In this document: in pieces, positions 62,601 through 64,000 of the stretch | Layout: each line of letters begins with the position of its first letter | How positions within the stretch are numbered: position 1 is the stretch's first letter | Assembly: GCF_947623445.1 (NCBI RefSeq) | Contig: NC_135247.1 | Location: 4,714,501 to 4,778,500 of the forward strand | Direction of reading: 5' to 3' | Length of the DNA stretch: 64,000 nt | Origin: Clavelina lepadiformis | Taxonomy: Eukaryota; Chordata; Ascidiacea; Aplousobranchia; Clavelinidae | The notes under the pieces: generated by a model | Database searches by the model: none | What the model was told of the DNA's origin: nothing | What the model saw: only the letters and a program-made list of their open reading frames with translations | Program-made: the position numbers and the translations under genes

Positions 62601-63805
62601 TTAGCAGTTGATTTCCATCCATACGAAACCACATTAACAAAGCTTTTCTTAAAAATTACAGACCTAAATTCACACTTTCTTCCAATCTTACAAAGGCAAT
62701 GATCCTTTGTTCAAGGAAATCAACTTCACCAATCAGTACATTGGAGGCCTCAGCTCCAGTGGGAATTTTTTTCATAAAATAAGGAATCTGCAGATATATG
62801 AGGTGTCAAAAGCAATCCAAATGGTTTATAGATAACAATGAAACAAATCTATAAACCTTATTTTTCTTGTCATTATCACTGAAACTATTGTGGTTCTCCA
62901 TTCCTCCGTTTGAGGCACCTGTTGAACTTTTTGTCCTAGCAATAGAGCCACGAGTAGAGCTTGTGGAATTTAATCCTGAAAATAAAAACGACTTGATAAT
63001 TTTTTTCTTTTTCGCACCATACAATACAACTACTTTTTACAATGCATACGCCATGTAAGCCCAAAATATTTTACTACCTTGAGACCTCAGGTCACTACTT
63101 GTATCTTTCCGGCCTCCAACAAAGTCTGCAACAGACTTAATTGCAGGTATTCCTTTTCTCCGTTCACCCTGATGCTCATGGTTGCTCAAAAGAGCTGCTC
63201 GTAGCTTGTCCCTGAGGTCATCATCATGTGGAAGCTGGCCTTGTTGCACCATTTGATCAAGCACAAGATCTGAAAACAGAGAATGAGTAAAGAGTTTGAA
63301 ATTAGTCAATATCCATTTTCATATGTTTGTGATATTATTTCTAAATTGTTGCAGACAATGTATATATTTCAACAAATAATTCTGCTGTAAGATAAAATAC
63401 TAAAACTGTTTTCCACGGATCTTAACACAAACAAAGCAAAACAAAAACAATTTGACTTCACTTTAAACAAACTGAGCAGTAAAGGAATTACCGTGATATT
63501 AACATAATTTTTAGTTATAAAATTATAAATTAATATTTTAATATCAATTCATAAAGATACAATAATATATTAAATTTAATCAATCAATAATAATTTCAAT
63601 TAATTAATAAATAATTAACAACAAATGTTTTATTGCTTGGCTACCAGCAATCTGTGTAAGTTCCTGAGCAGCCATATCAAGCTGTACGACACCATTCATT
63701 ATGCAAGACCGAAGTTCGAAGAGACTATGCAAACTAAGTGTGGCCACATGAGGTTTGCTCCATCTGTCCCCACCTTCTTCTACACACTCTTCAAATTTCA
63801 ACCAT
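56606..63805 (-). CDS. SLC4 sodium-coupled bicarbonate transporter, electroneutral NBCn/NDCBE clade (5' end outside window)
   Basis: Twenty-three exons (3' to 5'): 56606-56738, 56878-56997, 57088-57173, 57310-57471, 57763-57947, 58111-58423, 58508-58672, 58950-59063, 59547-59699, 59828-59934, 60086-60201, 60310-60380, 60485-60585, 60701-60774, 61169-61302, 61538-61712, 61805-61905, 62017-62166, 62324-62442, 62664-62787, 62857-62975, 63078-63269, 63645-63805. All junctions are GT-AG with matching phases and encode about 1,057 residues; only the N-terminus is missing. The cytosolic domain has [35 protein letters not shown] and [15 protein letters not shown] (VTVLP motif). The membrane domain runs from [17 protein letters not shown] through [19 protein letters not shown], a large loop with six N-glycosylation sequons, [30 protein letters not shown] and [26 protein letters not shown] and the terminal [12 protein letters not shown] favour SLC4A7/A8/A10 over NBCe1. 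The C-terminus ETGV is a class I PDZ ligand. It moves Na+ with HCO3-/CO3 across the plasma membrane, controlling pH. Confidence 0.96.
59290..59526. mobile_element. hAT MITE in an SLC4 intron
   Basis: A 237-bp element has terminal inverted repeats CAGGGATGTCCAACCT and internal GGGCCGC words near both ends. The flanks ATTTAGGA (59280-59287) and ATTTAGGT (59527-59534) match at 7 of 8 positions, with two extra bases (CT) on the left. It lies in the 483-bp intron between the exons at 59,063 and 59,547 and does not disturb coding. Confidence 0.85.
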
Positions 63806-64000
63806 CTACAAAAATACCATTTCAACCATCTACTACACCATTAGTTTAAAAATTAATATTCCCAAATATTCTACTTTGCAAAATACTTCAGAGATCTTAA
63901 AAGGTATCTTAAAACTTGCAAAAAAATATATTAAATCAAAATTTATGTAATCAGTGGCACGTGTTGAATGTGTGACAAACTTTTAAACAGCGTTTCACCA
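63806..64000 (-). other. Intron of the SLC4 gene, running off the window
   Basis: AT-rich sequence upstream of the last visible SLC4 exon on the minus strand. It begins with a duplicated copy of the exon's acceptor region (63,806-63,831). The remaining 5' exons must lie beyond position 64,000. Confidence 0.8.

Overview
The window looks like nuclear DNA from an invertebrate chordate, most probably an ascidian tunicate. Its genes are eukaryotic and intron-rich with short introns of about 70-500 bp, the recognisable proteins align best with chordate families, and non-autonomous hAT-like DNA transposons with clean target-site duplications are common. There are no operons or ribosome-binding sites. 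I could not fix the species from sequence alone.

Layout. Positions 1-24,600 are gene-poor. I find one tRNA-Asn(GTT) gene at 15,173-15,246, a signal-peptide-like first exon on the minus strand near 9.7 kb, and several MITEs (8,491-9,297; 14,321-14,465; 18,250-18,667). An intronless 275-codon gene of unknown function lies at 24,617-25,444. A two-exon phosphopantothenoylcysteine decarboxylase (PPCDC) homologue lies on the minus strand at 30,897-31,573; it is frameshifted and has Ser in place of the catalytic Cys. It is followed by a decayed LINE (about 31,690-34,044) into which a 505-bp hAT MITE has inserted. A pure TTAG microsatellite of about 600 bp and another hAT MITE follow.

Positions 38,263-43,317 hold an 11-exon SLC2A8 (GLUT8)-like sugar transporter on the plus strand. 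Positions 45.2-49.2 kb are transposon debris: a Ty3/gypsy remnant, then a pogo/Tigger-like element with complete terminal inverted repeats and TA flanks. A minisatellite dense in kappaB-like motifs lies at 52.3-52.7 kb. The last ankyrin exons of an AGAP-type ArfGAP gene (minus) are at 53.6-54.6 kb, apparently without the rest of the gene. From 56.6 kb to the window edge runs a 23-exon SLC4 sodium-bicarbonate transporter gene on the minus strand, missing only its 5' exons.

How they work together: the genes are independent housekeeping or transport genes (sugar transport, bicarbonate transport, CoA biosynthesis, Arf regulation), not a pathway cluster. The oddities most worth attention are the damaged PPCDC, the orphan AGAP tail, two introns whose reading frame is off by one base at GT-AG boundaries, and a tandem duplication that creates a second in-frame splice acceptor in the SLC4 gene. 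Exon boundaries were worked out by eye from conserved protein sequence, GT-AG signals and phase; no alignment or RNA data were available.
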